64,000 nucleotides of DNA from Microbacterium immunditiarum (GCF_013409785.1 NZ_JACCBV010000001.1:3534001-3598000), one strand, 5' to 3'. Shown: positions 7,785 through 18,137, numbered from the stretch's first letter. Translations and numbers: made by a program. Notes: generated by a model from the sequence alone, not told the origin.

Positions 7785-9473
7785 TCAGCGCGCTCGCGCG
7801 ACCCGCCCTTCGTCCCACACCGGCTCGTCGGACTCGAAGACACGCCCGTCCGCGCCGAACACCAGGAACCGGTCGAACGACTTCGCCAGCCAGCGGTCGT
7901 GGGTGACGGCGAGGACCGTGCCCTCGAAGCGCGCGAGCGCGTCCTGCAGCGCCTCGGCCGACACGAGGTCGAGGTTGTCGGTCGGCTCGTCGAGCAGCAG
8001 GAGCGTCGCACCCGAGAGCTCGAGCAGGAGGATCTGGAACCGAGCCTGCTGTCCGCCCGACAGGCTGTCGAACGCCTGCTGCGCCTGCGCGACGAGGCCG
8101 TAGCGGTCGAGGGCCGAGCTGGCCGCGTCGCGCTGCATGCCGGGCCGGGCGTCCTCTCCGCGATGCAGGATGTCGAGGAGGCTACGCCCCGCGAACTCCG
8201 GGTGCCGGTGCGTCTGGGCGAACCACCCGGGCCCGACGCGCGCCCCGAGGATCGCGCGCCCCGTGTGCGGCACCGGTTCGAGCGTCTCGCCGACGGACGT
8301 GAGGTGACCGAGGCGCCCATCCGGATCAGTGCCGCCGCGCGCGAGCAGACGAAGGAAGTGCGACTTGCCGGACCCGTTCGAGCCGAGCACGGCGACGCGG
8401 TCGCCGAACCACACCTCGAGGTCGAACGGCTTCATGAGCCCGGTGAGCTCGAGCCGCTCGGCCACGACCGCGCGTCGCCCCGTGCGGGCGCCGCGCAGAC
8501 GCACGTCCAGACTCTGCTCCTTCGGGCGCTCGAGCGGCGGACCGGCCTCCTCGAACATCCGCAGCCGCGTCTGCGCGGCACGGTACCGCGAGGCGAAGCC
8601 GTCGTTGGCGGCCGCCTTGACCTTGAGGTCCGCCACGAGAGCCTTGAGCTTCGCGTGCTGCTCGTCCCAGCGCCGGCGCAGCTCGTCGAGGCGAGCCATG
8701 CGCTCATCGCGCGCCCGATGGTAGGTGGCGAAGCTGCCGCCGTGGACCCACGCGGTGCTCCCTGCTCCGCCAACCTCGAGCGTGACGATGCGGTCGGCCG
8801 CACGCGCGAGCAGCTCCCGGTCGTGCGAGACGAGCAGCACCGTCTTGTTCGTCTCGCGCAGGCGCTCCTCGAGCCAGCGCTTGCCCGGCACGTCGAGGTA
8901 GTTGTCGGGCTCGTCGAGCAGGAGCACCTGGTCGGGTCCGCGCAGCAGGGCCTCGAGCGCGAGCCGCTTCTGCTCGCCGCCGGAAAGCGTCGTGAGCTCG
9001 CGGAACCGCGCGCGTGCGAACGGCACCCCGAGGGCCGCGACCGTGCATGTGTCCCACACGGTCTCGTACTCGTAACCGCCCGCCTCTGCGTACTCGGCGA
9101 GCGCGGCCGCGTAGCGCATCTGCGTGTCGAGATCGTCGCGCTCGATGATCGCCGCCTCGGAGTCCTCGAGCTCTCGCGCGGCACGGCGCACGCGCTCGGG
9201 CGCGACCGCGGTGAGCAGGTCGTGAACGGTCTGCCCGGGCTTGCCGTGCCCGATGAACTGATCCATGACGCCGAGCCCGCCGTCGATCGAGGTGGCTCCC
9301 GACAGCGGCGGGACCTCGCCGCGGACGATCCGCAGCAGCGTCGTCTTGCCGGCGCCGTTCTGCCCGATGAGCGCCGTGGTCGAGCCCTCGCCGACGCGGA
9401 ACGACACCTCGTCGAGAAGCGGGCGGCCGTCGGGCAGCGCGAACGAGACTGCGGCGATGTCGATGTAGCCCAC
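7785..9473 (-). CDS. ABC-F family ATP-binding protein
   Basis: A 562-residue soluble protein with two ABC ATPase domains and no membrane helices. Domain 1 has Walker A GQNGAGKT (about 37-44), signature LSGGEQ and Walker B LLLDEPDNYLD; domain 2 has GSNGSGKS, LSGGQQ and LLLDEPTDNLD. The region joining them (about 255-330) is a charged helical pair as in ABC-F factors, which act on the ribosome in translation control or antibiotic protection rather than in transport. Which ABC-F subgroup this is cannot be told from sequence alone. The start is a GTG preceded by AAGGGA; TAGTCT at 9525-9530 may be its -10. A hairpin follows the stop. Confidence 0.9.
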   Translation of the reverse strand: MGYIDIAAVSFALPDGRPLLDEVSFRVGEGSTTALIGQNGAGKTTLLRIVRGEVPPLSGATSIDGGLGVMDQFIGHGKPGQTVHDLLTAVAPERVRRAARELEDSEAAIIERDDLDTQMRYAAALAEYAEAGGYEYETVWDTCTVAALGVPFARARFRELTTLSGGEQKRLALEALLRGPDQVLLLDEPDNYLDVPGKRWLEERLRETNKTVLLVSHDRELLARAADRIVTLEVGGAGSTAWVHGGSFATYHRARDERMARLDELRRRWDEQHAKLKALVADLKVKAAANDGFASRYRAAQTRLRMFEEAGPPLERPKEQSLDVRLRGARTGRRAVVAERLELTGLMKPFDLEVWFGDRVAVLGSNGSGKSHFLRLLARGGTDPDGRLGHLTSVGETLEPVPHTGRAILGARVGPGWFAQTHRHPEFAGRSLLDILHRGEDARPGMQRDAASSALDRYGLVAQAQQAFDSLSGGQQARFQILLLELSGATLLLLDEPTDNLDLVSAEALQDALARFEGTVLAVTHDRWLAKSFDRFLVFGADGRVFESDEPVWDEGRVARAR

Positions 9474-9540
9474 AGCGATCCCTTGTCTGCTCCCGGGCGC
9501 TTCGATGCGGAAAGGGGAGCCGATCAGACTACCTCACGCG

Positions 9541-9573
9541 GTTCGTCTCGCTTCACTCGCTCCGCGACCGGGT
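9541..9573 (+). repeat. Intergenic repeat copy B (diverged)
   Basis: GTTCGTCTCGCTTCACTCGC then TCCGCGACCGGGTCGGG. It resembles copies A and D with several substitutions, between the ABC-F gene and DUF2277. Confidence 0.5.
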
Positions 9574-9598
9574 CGGGCGAGCCCCCGGATGCCGCGGC

Positions 9599-9877
9599 TC
9601 ACGCGACCGCGTAGCGGCCCGACTTCACGGCGCGCTCGCGCGCCTTCGCGGCCTCGATCTCGCGGTTCTTGGGCGGAGCGGTCGTCACGAGGTCGTCGAG
9701 GAGGTGCTGCGTGATGTGCGCGATCTCGTGAACGGCGCGGTCGAACGCCTCCTGATTCGCCTTCGAGGGTTTCGTCGTTCCGGCGATCTTGCGCACGTAC
9801 TGCAGCGCCGCGGCGTGGACCTCGTCGGCCGTCGCAGCGGGCTCGAAGTTGTGGAGCGTGTGGATGTTGCGGCACAT
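9599..9877 (-). CDS. DUF2277-family small protein
   Basis: A 92-residue protein beginning MCRNIHTLHNFEPAATADEV, the characteristic start of DUF2277, whose function is unknown. It is predicted helical, with a conserved RKIAGT segment and a Lys/Arg/Glu-rich C-terminus; no membrane segment. It has its own -10 box (TATCGT) 7 nt before the ATG, so it is probably a single-gene leaderless transcript. Neighbours on both sides are separated by intergenic DNA and give no functional hint. Confidence 0.85.
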   Translation of the reverse strand: MCRNIHTLHNFEPAATADEVHAAALQYVRKIAGTTKPSKANQEAFDRAVHEIAHITQHLLDDLVTTAPPKNREIEAAKARERAVKSGRYAVA

Positions 9878-9884
9878 GGCTCCG

Positions 9885-9890
9885 ACGATA
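9885..9890 (-). promoter_or_regulatory. -10 box of DUF2277 gene, leaderless type
   Basis: TATCGT on the minus strand, 7 nt before the ATG at 9877. Confidence 0.5.
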
Positions 9891-9931
9891 CGCCGGGACG
9901 CGGCATCCGGCCCCCTCCCATCGGCCTCAGG

Positions 9932-10549
9932 TCACCTGCCGCGCAGGAACCTCGTGAGGATGCCGTCGAACAGGAACAAGAGGAAGGCCGCCGAGCCGAT
10001 CCACGGCGACAGCACCACCACGAGACCGCCGATCACGAGCGCGCTGAGCGACGCGCGCCCGGCGGATCTCGCGTCGGCGTCGCTCAGGTCGGGCAGCATG
10101 ACCTCGCGGTGACGGACGGCCCACTGCCACTGCAGCCATCCGAACAGGATGGCGAAGAAGAACGCGAGCGGCATCGCGAGGCGCCCGGCGAGGAACTCCG
10201 AGTACTCCGTCGTGAGGTTCGTCGCGAAGGGCACCAGCACGATGAACAGCAGCCGCCCGTTGTTGAGCCACACGAGGATCGCGTCGACGCGAGCGATGTG
10301 CTCGAACTGCTGCACGTGCACCATCCACAGCAGGCACAGCAGCAGGAAGCTCAGCCCGAAGTTGAGGAAGAGCTCCCACATGCCGCCGAGAGCGGTCCAC
10401 ATCTCCGCCTCGGAGCCGATCCGGCCGAGTGAGTGCGTCGTGAGGTCGAGCACGAGCAGGGTCGCCGCGATCGCGAAGACACCGTCGGTGAACGCCTCGA
10501 GCCGCGTCGCGCCCTGCGTCGCGGCAGGGTGAGAGCGCTGCCTGATCAT
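9932..10549 (-). CDS. TMEM175-family (DUF1211) potassium-channel-like membrane protein
   Basis: A 205-residue protein with about six TM helices. The first helix carries RLEAFTDGVFAIAATLLVLD, matching the RxxxFSDxVFxIxxTLL filter motif of bacterial TMEM175 channels (Thr replaces the usual Ser, a mild change). Bacterial TMEM175 proteins are tetrameric K+ channels; activity is inferred. The start ATG at 10549 has TACCCT 7 nt upstream, matching the leaderless pattern of this genome and arguing against longer upstream frames. It stands between DUF2277 and guaB, all on the minus strand but with separate promoters. Confidence 0.85.
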   Translation of the reverse strand: MIRQRSHPAATQGATRLEAFTDGVFAIAATLLVLDLTTHSLGRIGSEAEMWTALGGMWELFLNFGLSFLLLCLLWMVHVQQFEHIARVDAILVWLNNGRLLFIVLVPFATNLTTEYSEFLAGRLAMPLAFFFAILFGWLQWQWAVRHREVMLPDLSDADARSAGRASLSALVIGGLVVVLSPWIGSAAFLLFLFDGILTRFLRGR

Positions 10550-10556
10550 GCGGATC

Positions 10557-10562
10557 AGGGTA
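10557..10562 (-). promoter_or_regulatory. -10 box of TMEM175-like gene, leaderless type
   Basis: TACCCT on the minus strand, 7 nt before the ATG. Confidence 0.5.
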
Positions 10563-10583
10563 GCGGCGGATGCGCCGCCGGGG

Positions 10584-12272
<1,689 letters not shown>

Positions 12273-12306
12273 TCACGTCGCACGAACGTGATTGGGCGAA
12301 ACAGAC

Positions 12307-12336
12307 TTGACACATTACTCTCGTACCGTCGTTCAT
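12307..12336 (+). promoter_or_regulatory. Candidate liv operon promoter
   Basis: A consensus -35 TTGACA at 12307-12312, followed 18 nt later by a weak -10 (GTTCAT, 12331-12336). It is the only consensus -35 in the region before livH. Confidence 0.4.
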
Positions 12337-12390
12337 CACGGCCGATGCGACCCGGACCTTCGGTGCGCGGTGCCGACATGGGAGGTTCTA

Positions 12391-13713
12391 TTGGGTCCTA
12401 CGACTGAGACCGCTCTGCGCCGTCCGCGCGCACGGACGATCGTCGCACTCGCGGCCCTCGCGTTGATGGTGGTGGGCTTCTTCCTTCCCTCCGCATCCGC
12501 GTTCGCCGATGAAGACGATCCGTACCGCATCAGCGGCAATGTGCAGCTCGACGGCGAGCCGCTCGAGGGCGTGCGGCTGACGATCGACGGCCCCGGCGGC
12601 GAGCAGGAGGTCGAGACCGATGAGAACGGCCAGTGGCGCGTCGGCGTCCCCGAGCGCAACGCCGACTACACCGTCACGCTCGACGAGGAGACGCTTCCCG
12701 AGGGCATCGCGGTCGTCGACCCCGAGGACGACACCCCCAACGTGAAGGACGTCACGGTCGGCCCCGGCGGGCGCGTGACCGTCAACTTCTTCATCGGCGA
12801 AGGCCAGCGCAACGTCACGAGCTTCTTCGACCAGCTCGTCGCGCGCGTCGTGCAGGGCATCAGCTTCGGCCTCATGCTGGCGCTCGCCGCGGTCGGCCTC
12901 TCCCTGGTGTACGGCACGACAGGCATCTCGAACTTCGCCCACGGCGAGATGGTGACCTTCGGCGCGATCGCCGCGGTGTTCCTCGTCGGGCCGGCGAGCC
13001 TCGCACTGCCGTGGTGGCTCGGCTATCCATTCGCCGTGATCCTGAGCGCGCTCCTGGGCCTCGTGCTCGACATGATCCTCTGGCGTCCGCTGCGTCGGAA
13101 ACGGGTCGGCGTCGTGCAGCTCATGATCGTGAGCATCGGTCTCTCGCTCGCACTGCGCTACATCTTCCAGCTGTTCATCGGCGGCGGCACGCGCCAGCTC
13201 CCAGGTGCGGCCGACGCCAAGATCCCGCTGTTCGGCGTCGTCCAGCTCAGCGTGATCGACATGGCGTCGATCGGCATCGCGATCGTCGTGATCGTCGCGT
13301 TCGCTCTGTGGCTCACGCGCAGCCGGCTCGGCAAGGCCACACGGGCCATCTCCGACAACCCGTCGCTGGCCGCGGCATCCGGCATCGACGTCGACTTCGT
13401 CGTGCGGGTCGTGTGGACCATCGCGGGTGGTCTCGCAGGCCTCGCGGGCATCCTGTACGCGTACTACCGCCCGGGCATCAAGTGGGATATGGGCGCCCAG
13501 GTGCTGCTGCTGATGTTCGCAGCGGTCGTGCTCGGCGGTCTTGGAACGGCGTTCGGCGCCCTCGTCGGCGCGCTCATCGTCGGCGTCCTCGTCGAGGTGT
13601 CGACGCTGTGGATCCCCGCGGACCTCAAGTACGCGAGCGCGCTGTTCATCCTCATCGTCATCCTGCTGTTCCGACCACAGGGCATCCTCGGTCGCCGAGA
13701 GAGAATAGGTTAA
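12391..13713 (+). CDS. livH: Branched-chain amino acid ABC transporter permease (LivH type) with extracytoplasmic Ig-like N-terminal domain
   Basis: A 440-residue permease. The C-terminal 290 residues are a LivH permease (GLSLVYGTTGISNFAHGEMV and later VVLGGLGTAFGALVGAL). Unusually, the N-terminus has a signal-peptide-like helix (16-39, ending ASAFAD) and a beta-rich domain at about 45-137 of the carboxypeptidase-regulatory/Cna-B type (RISGNVQLDGEPLEGVRLTI, DENGQWRVGVP). The start is TTG 12391, 5 nt after GGAGG; the longer frame from 12292 overlaps the promoter. It heads livH-livM-livG-livF, with the binding protein convergent on the other side. Substrate is inferred from family only (leucine-type amino acids, possibly urea or others). 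Confidence 0.9.
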   Translation: MGPTTETALRRPRARTIVALAALALMVVGFFLPSASAFADEDDPYRISGNVQLDGEPLEGVRLTIDGPGGEQEVETDENGQWRVGVPERNADYTVTLDEETLPEGIAVVDPEDDTPNVKDVTVGPGGRVTVNFFIGEGQRNVTSFFDQLVARVVQGISFGLMLALAAVGLSLVYGTTGISNFAHGEMVTFGAIAAVFLVGPASLALPWWLGYPFAVILSALLGLVLDMILWRPLRRKRVGVVQLMIVSIGLSLALRYIFQLFIGGGTRQLPGAADAKIPLFGVVQLSVIDMASIGIAIVVIVAFALWLTRSRLGKATRAISDNPSLAAASGIDVDFVVRVVWTIAGGLAGLAGILYAYYRPGIKWDMGAQVLLLMFAAVVLGGLGTAFGALVGALIVGVLVEVSTLWIPADLKYASALFILIVILLFRPQGILGRRERIG

Positions 13714-13722
13714 GGGCGCCTC

Positions 13723-14703
13723 ATGGACTGGCTGCAGATCCTCTCCAACACCGCCTCGTCGATCCTGAGCCCGGCGACGATCGGCTACGCCCTCGCGGCC
13801 CTGGGCCTTGCCGTGCACTTCGGCTACGCGGGCCTCATCAACATGGGAATCGCCGGCTTCATGGCCATCGGCGCGTACGGCTACGCGATCTCGATCCTCA
13901 CGTTCGGTTTCGAATGGTGGCTCGGCGCCATCATCGGTCTCGTCGCGGCCGCCGTGTTCGCGCTCATCCTGGGTATCCCGACGCTGCGGCTGCGCGGCGA
14001 CTACCTCGCGATCGTGACGATCGCGGCCGCAGAAGTGGTGCGACTGCTGTTCCTCACGACGGCGTTCGACGCGGTCACCGGCTCTGCCGATGGACTCAGC
14101 GGCTACCACGCGAGCTTCCGCGCGTCGAACCCGATCCCCCCGGGCACCTACGGCTTCGGGCCGTGGACGTACAACGAGACGGGGTGGTGGGTGCGCATCA
14201 TGGGCCTCATCACGATCGGCATCGCGGTGCTCGTCGTGTGGATGCTCACGCACAGCCCGTGGGGCCGCGTGCTCAAGGGCATCCGCGAGGACGAGGACGC
14301 CGTGCGCTCGCTCGGCAAGAACGTCTTCTCGTACAAGCTTCAGGCCCTCGTGCTCGGCGGCGTGCTCGCCGCGGCAGGCGGCATCGTGTATGCGCTGCCT
14401 TCGGCCGTGAGTCCTGGTGTCTACGTGACATCGCTCACGTTCTTCGTCTGGACCGCCCTCCTGCTGGGCGGCGCAGCGACCGTGTTCGGTCCGCTGCTCG
14501 GCTCGCTCATCTTCTGGGCGCTCCAGACCTTCCTCAGCAACGTGCTCCCGGCGCTCGCGGAGGCGGGGCTGCTGTTCGGCCTGAGCCAGATCCAGGCCGG
14601 AACGCTGCGCTTCATTCTCGTGGGCATCGCGCTCATGCTGCTGGTGATCTTCATGCCGCAGGGCCTCCTCGGCAACAAGAAGGAGCTGACCTTTGTCAAG
14701 TGA
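13723..14703 (+). CDS. livM: Branched-chain amino acid ABC transporter permease (LivM type)
   Basis: A 326-residue permease with about ten TM helices and the LivM signatures NMGIAGFMAIGAYGYA and LRLRGDYLAIVTIAAAEVVR, plus the EAA-like cytoplasmic loop GRVLKGIREDEDAVRSLGKN, which contacts the ATPase. With LivH it forms the transmembrane path of a HAAT-family importer. It starts 9 nt after livH and its stop overlaps the livG start by 11 nt, so translation is coupled. Confidence 0.93.
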   Translation: MDWLQILSNTASSILSPATIGYALAALGLAVHFGYAGLINMGIAGFMAIGAYGYAISILTFGFEWWLGAIIGLVAAAVFALILGIPTLRLRGDYLAIVTIAAAEVVRLLFLTTAFDAVTGSADGLSGYHASFRASNPIPPGTYGFGPWTYNETGWWVRIMGLITIGIAVLVVWMLTHSPWGRVLKGIREDEDAVRSLGKNVFSYKLQALVLGGVLAAAGGIVYALPSAVSPGVYVTSLTFFVWTALLLGGAATVFGPLLGSLIFWALQTFLSNVLPALAEAGLLFGLSQIQAGTLRFILVGIALMLLVIFMPQGLLGNKKELTFVK

Positions 14704-15745
14704 CACTCCGAGCGGCACGGGCCCCACGCCCGGCGGCACCGGCTCCCCCGCGACCGGTGCCCAGCCGACGATGACCTCTCCCATCCCCAGGCCGAAGACC
14801 ACCGGCCTGCACATCGGCGACGCCGAGCCCGGCTGCAAGAAGGTCGACCCGATCATCGTCGCCGACAACGTGCGTCGCTCGTTCGGCGGCGTGAGCGCCG
14901 TCGACGTGGATCACCTCGAGGTCCCGCGGGGCGCGATCACGGCGCTCATCGGCCCGAACGGTGCCGGCAAGACGACGCTGTTCAACCTGCTGACAGGCTT
15001 CGACAGGCCCGACGAGGGCACGTGGAGCTTCAACGGCCGCTCGCTCTCGGGCATGCCGGCCTACAAGGTCGCCCGCATGGGCCTCGTGCGCACTTTCCAG
15101 CTGACGAAGGCCCTCGGTTTGCTGACCGTGCTCGAGAACATGAAGCTGGGCGCCAACGGCCAGCGAGGCGAGCGTTTCTGGTCGAGCCTCATCCCGGCGC
15201 TGTGGCGCAAGCAGGATGCCGAGCTCGAAGAGCGCGCGATGCGCATCCTCACGAAGTTCAAGCTCGACACGAAGGCCGAGGACTTCGCGGCGAGCCTCTC
15301 CGGCGGGCAGCGCAAGCTCCTCGAGATGGCGCGCTCGCTCATGACCGAGCCCACCCTCGTGATGCTCGACGAGCCGATGGCGGGCGTCAACCCGGCGCTG
15401 ACGCAGTCTCTGCTCGACCACATCCTCGATCTGAAAGACGAGGGCATGACGGTGCTGTTCGTCGAGCACGACATGCACATGGTCCGCCACATCGCGGACT
15501 GGGTCGTCGTGATGGCCGAGGGCCGCATCGTCGCCGAGGGGGACCCGCACTCGGTCATGCGCAACCCCGCGGTCGTCGACGCGTACCTCGGCGCCCATCA
15601 GGAGCTCGATCTCGGCGTCGTGACGGGACGCATCGACGTGATCCAGGCCGACCCGACCACGGATGCCGCGGCGTCCGCCGGCGCGGACGCCGATGCGATC
15701 GTCGAAGCCGGCATCGCTGAAGAGGAGCAGGAGGAGGGCAAGTGA
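14693..15745 (+). CDS. livG: Branched-chain amino acid ABC transporter ATP-binding protein (LivG type)
   Basis: A 350-residue ATPase, about 90 longer than typical LivG. Walker A GPNGAGKT is at residues 87-94, signature LSGGQRKLLEMARSL at about 203, Walker B VMLDEPMAGVNP and the switch His in FVEHDMHMVRHI. The N-terminal 55 residues are Pro/Gly/Thr-rich and the C-terminal 45 are Asp/Ala/Glu-rich; both look disordered. The TTG start at 14693 is preceded by AAGGAG and lies inside livM; a later ATG (MTSPIP, residue 27) would remove part of the tail and is possible. livF follows with a GTGA overlap. Confidence 0.92.
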   Translation: MSSDTPSGTGPTPGGTGSPATGAQPTMTSPIPRPKTTGLHIGDAEPGCKKVDPIIVADNVRRSFGGVSAVDVDHLEVPRGAITALIGPNGAGKTTLFNLLTGFDRPDEGTWSFNGRSLSGMPAYKVARMGLVRTFQLTKALGLLTVLENMKLGANGQRGERFWSSLIPALWRKQDAELEERAMRILTKFKLDTKAEDFAASLSGGQRKLLEMARSLMTEPTLVMLDEPMAGVNPALTQSLLDHILDLKDEGMTVLFVEHDMHMVRHIADWVVVMAEGRIVAEGDPHSVMRNPAVVDAYLGAHQELDLGVVTGRIDVIQADPTTDAAASAGADADAIVEAGIAEEEQEEGK

Positions 15746-16482
15746 CCAGCGCAACCGCCACCAGCACGCCCGTCGTCGCGATCAGGGACGTGCACGCGGG
15801 ATACCTTCCGGGCGTCAACATCCTCAACGGCTGCTCGCTCGAGGCGTACGAAGGCGAGCTGATCGGCATCATCGGTCCCAACGGCGCCGGCAAGTCGACC
15901 CTCTTGAAGGCGATCTTCGGCCAGGTGCACGTCCGCAAGGGCACGATCGAACTCGAGGGCGAAGACATCACCGGGCTGCGGGCGAACAAGCTCGTCGCGC
16001 GCGGCGTCGGCATGATCCCCCAGACGAACAACGTGTTCCCGAGCCTCACGATCGAGGAGAACCTCCAGATGGGCCTCTACCAGCGGCCCGGCATCTACAA
16101 GGAGCGCCTCGAGTTCGTGACGGGCATCTTCTCGGAGCTCGGCAAGCGCCTCAAGCAGCGCGCGGGCTCGCTCTCGGGCGGTGAGCGCCAGATGGTCGCG
16201 ATGAGCCGCGCGCTCATGATGGACCCCAAGGTGCTGCTGCTCGACGAGCCGTCCGCGGGCCTGTCCCCCGTCCGTCAGGACGAGGCGTTCATCCGCGTCT
16301 CCGAGATCAACCGTGCCGGCGTCACGTGCATCATGGTCGAGCAGAACGCCCGCCGCTGCCTCCAGATCTGCGACCGCGGCTACGTCCTCGACCAGGGCCG
16401 GGACGCCTACACCGGCACCGGACGCGACCTGCTGAACGACCCGAAGGTCACCGAGTTGTACCTCGGGACGCTCGGCACGTGA
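15742..16482 (+). CDS. livF: Branched-chain amino acid ABC transporter ATP-binding protein (LivF type)
   Basis: A 246-residue ATPase of normal LivF length. Walker A GPNGAGKS is at 45-52, signature LSGGERQMVAMSRALM, Walker B LLLDEPSAGLSP, and the H-loop position has Gln (MVEQNARR), as is usual in LivF. It pairs with LivG to power the importer. The GTG start overlaps the livG stop. A strong hairpin follows 21 bp after the stop and ends the operon. Confidence 0.95.
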   Translation: MTSATATSTPVVAIRDVHAGYLPGVNILNGCSLEAYEGELIGIIGPNGAGKSTLLKAIFGQVHVRKGTIELEGEDITGLRANKLVARGVGMIPQTNNVFPSLTIEENLQMGLYQRPGIYKERLEFVTGIFSELGKRLKQRAGSLSGGERQMVAMSRALMMDPKVLLLDEPSAGLSPVRQDEAFIRVSEINRAGVTCIMVEQNARRCLQICDRGYVLDQGRDAYTGTGRDLLNDPKVTELYLGTLGT

Positions 16483-16503
16483 GGCGCTGACCTTCAAGAC
16501 GGA

Positions 16504-16535
16504 GAGGGGGCGGATGCTGCGGCATCCGCCCCCTC
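16504..16535 (+). terminator. Terminator hairpin of the liv operon
   Basis: A perfect 14-bp stem (arm GAGGGGGCGGATGC) with a 4-nt TGCG loop, just after livF. It includes the GGATGC/GCATCC word shared by other hairpins here. Confidence 0.8.
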
Positions 16536-16548
16536 ACTCGTGCCGTCG

Positions 16549-16582
16549 CCGGACGCTGAGCGAGCGCAGCAAGGCGAAGCGC
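16549..16582 (-). repeat. Intergenic repeat copy C (inverted)
   Basis: GACGCTGAGCGAGCGCAGCA followed by AGGCGAAGCGC: the reverse-strand form of copies A, D and E. It lies between two terminators of convergent genes. Confidence 0.6.
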
Positions 16583-16599
16583 GCCCCCCGATACGAGAC

Positions 16600-16631
16600 A
16601 GCGCCCCCGGATCCGAAGACCCGGGGGCGCT
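16600..16631 (-). terminator. Terminator hairpin of the substrate-binding protein gene
   Basis: An 11-bp perfect stem (arm AGCGCCCCCGG) with a 10-nt loop, 15 bp past the stop of the minus-strand gene. Confidence 0.75.
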
Positions 16632-16646
16632 GCGTGTCAGAGAGGA

Positions 16647-17927
16647 TCAGCCCTCGTAGGCCGAGTAGGTGTTGTCCTCACCGAACTGGTAGATGCCGAT
16701 CGACGCCTCGGTCGGGTCGCCGACCTCGTTGAACGTGATCGGGCCGGAGACGCCGTCGTAGTCGGCGACGCCGCCGCCGACGATGATCTCGGCGCACTCG
16801 GCGTAGGTGGTGCACTTCTCACCGTCGCCCTCGCCGCCGGAGACCTCGATCAGCTTCGCAGCGATGTCGGCCGGGTCGGTCGAGTTGGCCGCGAGCGACG
16901 CCAGCGCGAGCAGGATGGTCGCGTCGAACGACTCCGCCGCGTAGCTGTACTCGGTCAGCGGCTCGATGCCCTCGGAGGCGACGAACTCGTCGAGCGCGTC
17001 CGTGAAGTCGCCGATCGAGTCGATCGACAGACCGGGGAGCGTGCCCTTGGCGCCCGTGAGCGATCCGGCCGGGAACTCGTCGCCGAAGTTCGACAGGTTG
17101 CCGTCGACGAAGTAGAGCTTGCTCGCGTCGAACTGCCCGAACAGGCTCGGCAGGATCGTCGTGATCTCCTCGAACGTGATCAGCGCGATCGCGTCGGGGT
17201 CGGCCGCGAGGACCTCGGAGATCTGTGCGTCGAACGTCGTGTCACCCGTGTTGTAGGTGGGAGCCGCGACGACCTCGCCGCCCGCCGCCTCGAACGCCTC
17301 GGTGACGTACTTGGCGAGACCCGTGCCATACGAGTCGTTCAGCACGATCATTCCGAGCGTCTGAGCGCCGTCCTCGGCGATCAGGTTGCCGAGCACCTCG
17401 CCCTGCAGCACGTCGGACGGGGCCGTGCGGAAGTACAGGCCGTTGTCGTCGTACGTCGTGAACTGGTCGGAGGTGTTGGCCGGCGAGAACTGGATGACAC
17501 CCGCACCGACGACCTGGTCGATGAACTGGAGGGACGTACCCGACGACGCGGCGCCGATGATGGCCGAGACATCCTCGCCGAGCAGGCGCGGGATCTCGGT
17601 CTCGTACGCCTTGTTGTCGGTGTCGCCCGAGTCGCCGTAGACGGGGTCGATCGTGAGCCCCGTCGTGTCGGAGACCTCGTTGATCTGCGACACCGCGTAG
17701 GCGACACCCGCCTCCTCGGGCGGGCCGAGGAACGCCAGGTTTCCCGTCTGGGGCAGCGCCGTGCCGACCTTGAGGGTCAGCTCCTCGCGGGGCTGGTCGT
17801 CGGCCGGCTCGGAGGCGTCGCCGCCGCCACCGGTGCCGGTGCAGCCGGCGAGGAAGAGCGCGCTGATACCGACGGCGGCGATTCCGCCGATGGCCTTCCC
17901 GGCGCGCGAACGAATGAAGCCGCTCAT
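16647..17927 (-). CDS. livJ: Branched-chain amino acid ABC transporter substrate-binding lipoprotein
   Basis: A 426-residue periplasmic-binding-type protein. The N-terminus is a lipoprotein signal peptide with lipobox LAGC (Cys29), so it is anchored to the outer face of the membrane. The mature part has the type I (LivJ-like) fold with LKVGTALPQTGNLAFLGPPE and IIGAASSGTSLQFI. Start is the ATG at 17925-17927 with AAGGAG 5 nt upstream; longer frames would destroy the signal peptide. It is convergent with livHMGF and probably feeds that importer. Residues Cys (KCTTYAECAE) form a likely disulfide. The ligand cannot be read from sequence. Confidence 0.93.
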   Translation of the reverse strand: MSGFIRSRAGKAIGGIAAVGISALFLAGCTGTGGGGDASEPADDQPREELTLKVGTALPQTGNLAFLGPPEEAGVAYAVSQINEVSDTTGLTIDPVYGDSGDTDNKAYETEIPRLLGEDVSAIIGAASSGTSLQFIDQVVGAGVIQFSPANTSDQFTTYDDNGLYFRTAPSDVLQGEVLGNLIAEDGAQTLGMIVLNDSYGTGLAKYVTEAFEAAGGEVVAAPTYNTGDTTFDAQISEVLAADPDAIALITFEEITTILPSLFGQFDASKLYFVDGNLSNFGDEFPAGSLTGAKGTLPGLSIDSIGDFTDALDEFVASEGIEPLTEYSYAAESFDATILLALASLAANSTDPADIAAKLIEVSGGEGDGEKCTTYAECAEIIVGGGVADYDGVSGPITFNEVGDPTEASIGIYQFGEDNTYSAYEG

Positions 17928-17984
17928 GTTGCTCCTTGCTGTGTATGAACGCGGGACGACCTCGGGAAGCCGCCCCAGTTCACC

Positions 17985-18012
17985 TAACCTAACCGCACCT
18001 CGGCTTCGGCAA
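17985..18012 (-). promoter_or_regulatory. Candidate promoter of the substrate-binding protein gene
   Basis: TTGCCG (18007-18012) and TAGGTT (17985-17990) on the minus strand, 16 nt apart. The leader would be about 50 nt, with a good ribosome site. Confidence 0.5.
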
Positions 18013-18107
18013 TGTTGCCTTTCGTTAACGATGTGTAACGGTGTTGAGATCGCGCTGACGGATGCTGCTGCCTCAGCGGCCCGGGAATGTCTGCGGTGAG
18101 CATAGAC

Positions 18108-18137
18108 TTGCACACCACAGGTACCCCCAGGGGGTAT
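18108..18137 (+). promoter_or_regulatory. Promoter of the copper operon
   Basis: TTGCAC (18108-18113) and GGGTAT (18132-18137), 18 nt apart. The -10 and spacer overlap the CsoR palindrome, the arrangement expected for copper-relieved repression. Confidence 0.6.
18122..18136. promoter_or_regulatory. CsoR operator
   Basis: TACCCCCAGGGGGTA is a perfect inverted repeat of the G-tract type bound by CsoR (ATACCCCC-GGGGGTAT class). It precedes copZ, and csoR itself is the fourth gene, so the operon is probably autoregulated. Confidence 0.9.

Noticed and set aside
6765..9614. A 949-codon open frame on the plus strand
   Set aside because: It is antisense to guaB3 and the ABC-F gene; the protein is a mixture of Arg, Glu, Asp and His without any motif, as expected from GC-rich antisense frames.
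12388..14868. An 826-codon minus-strand frame opposite livH and livM
   Set aside because: Its composition (Glu/Asp/His/Arg) and lack of motifs show it to be the antisense of the permease genes.
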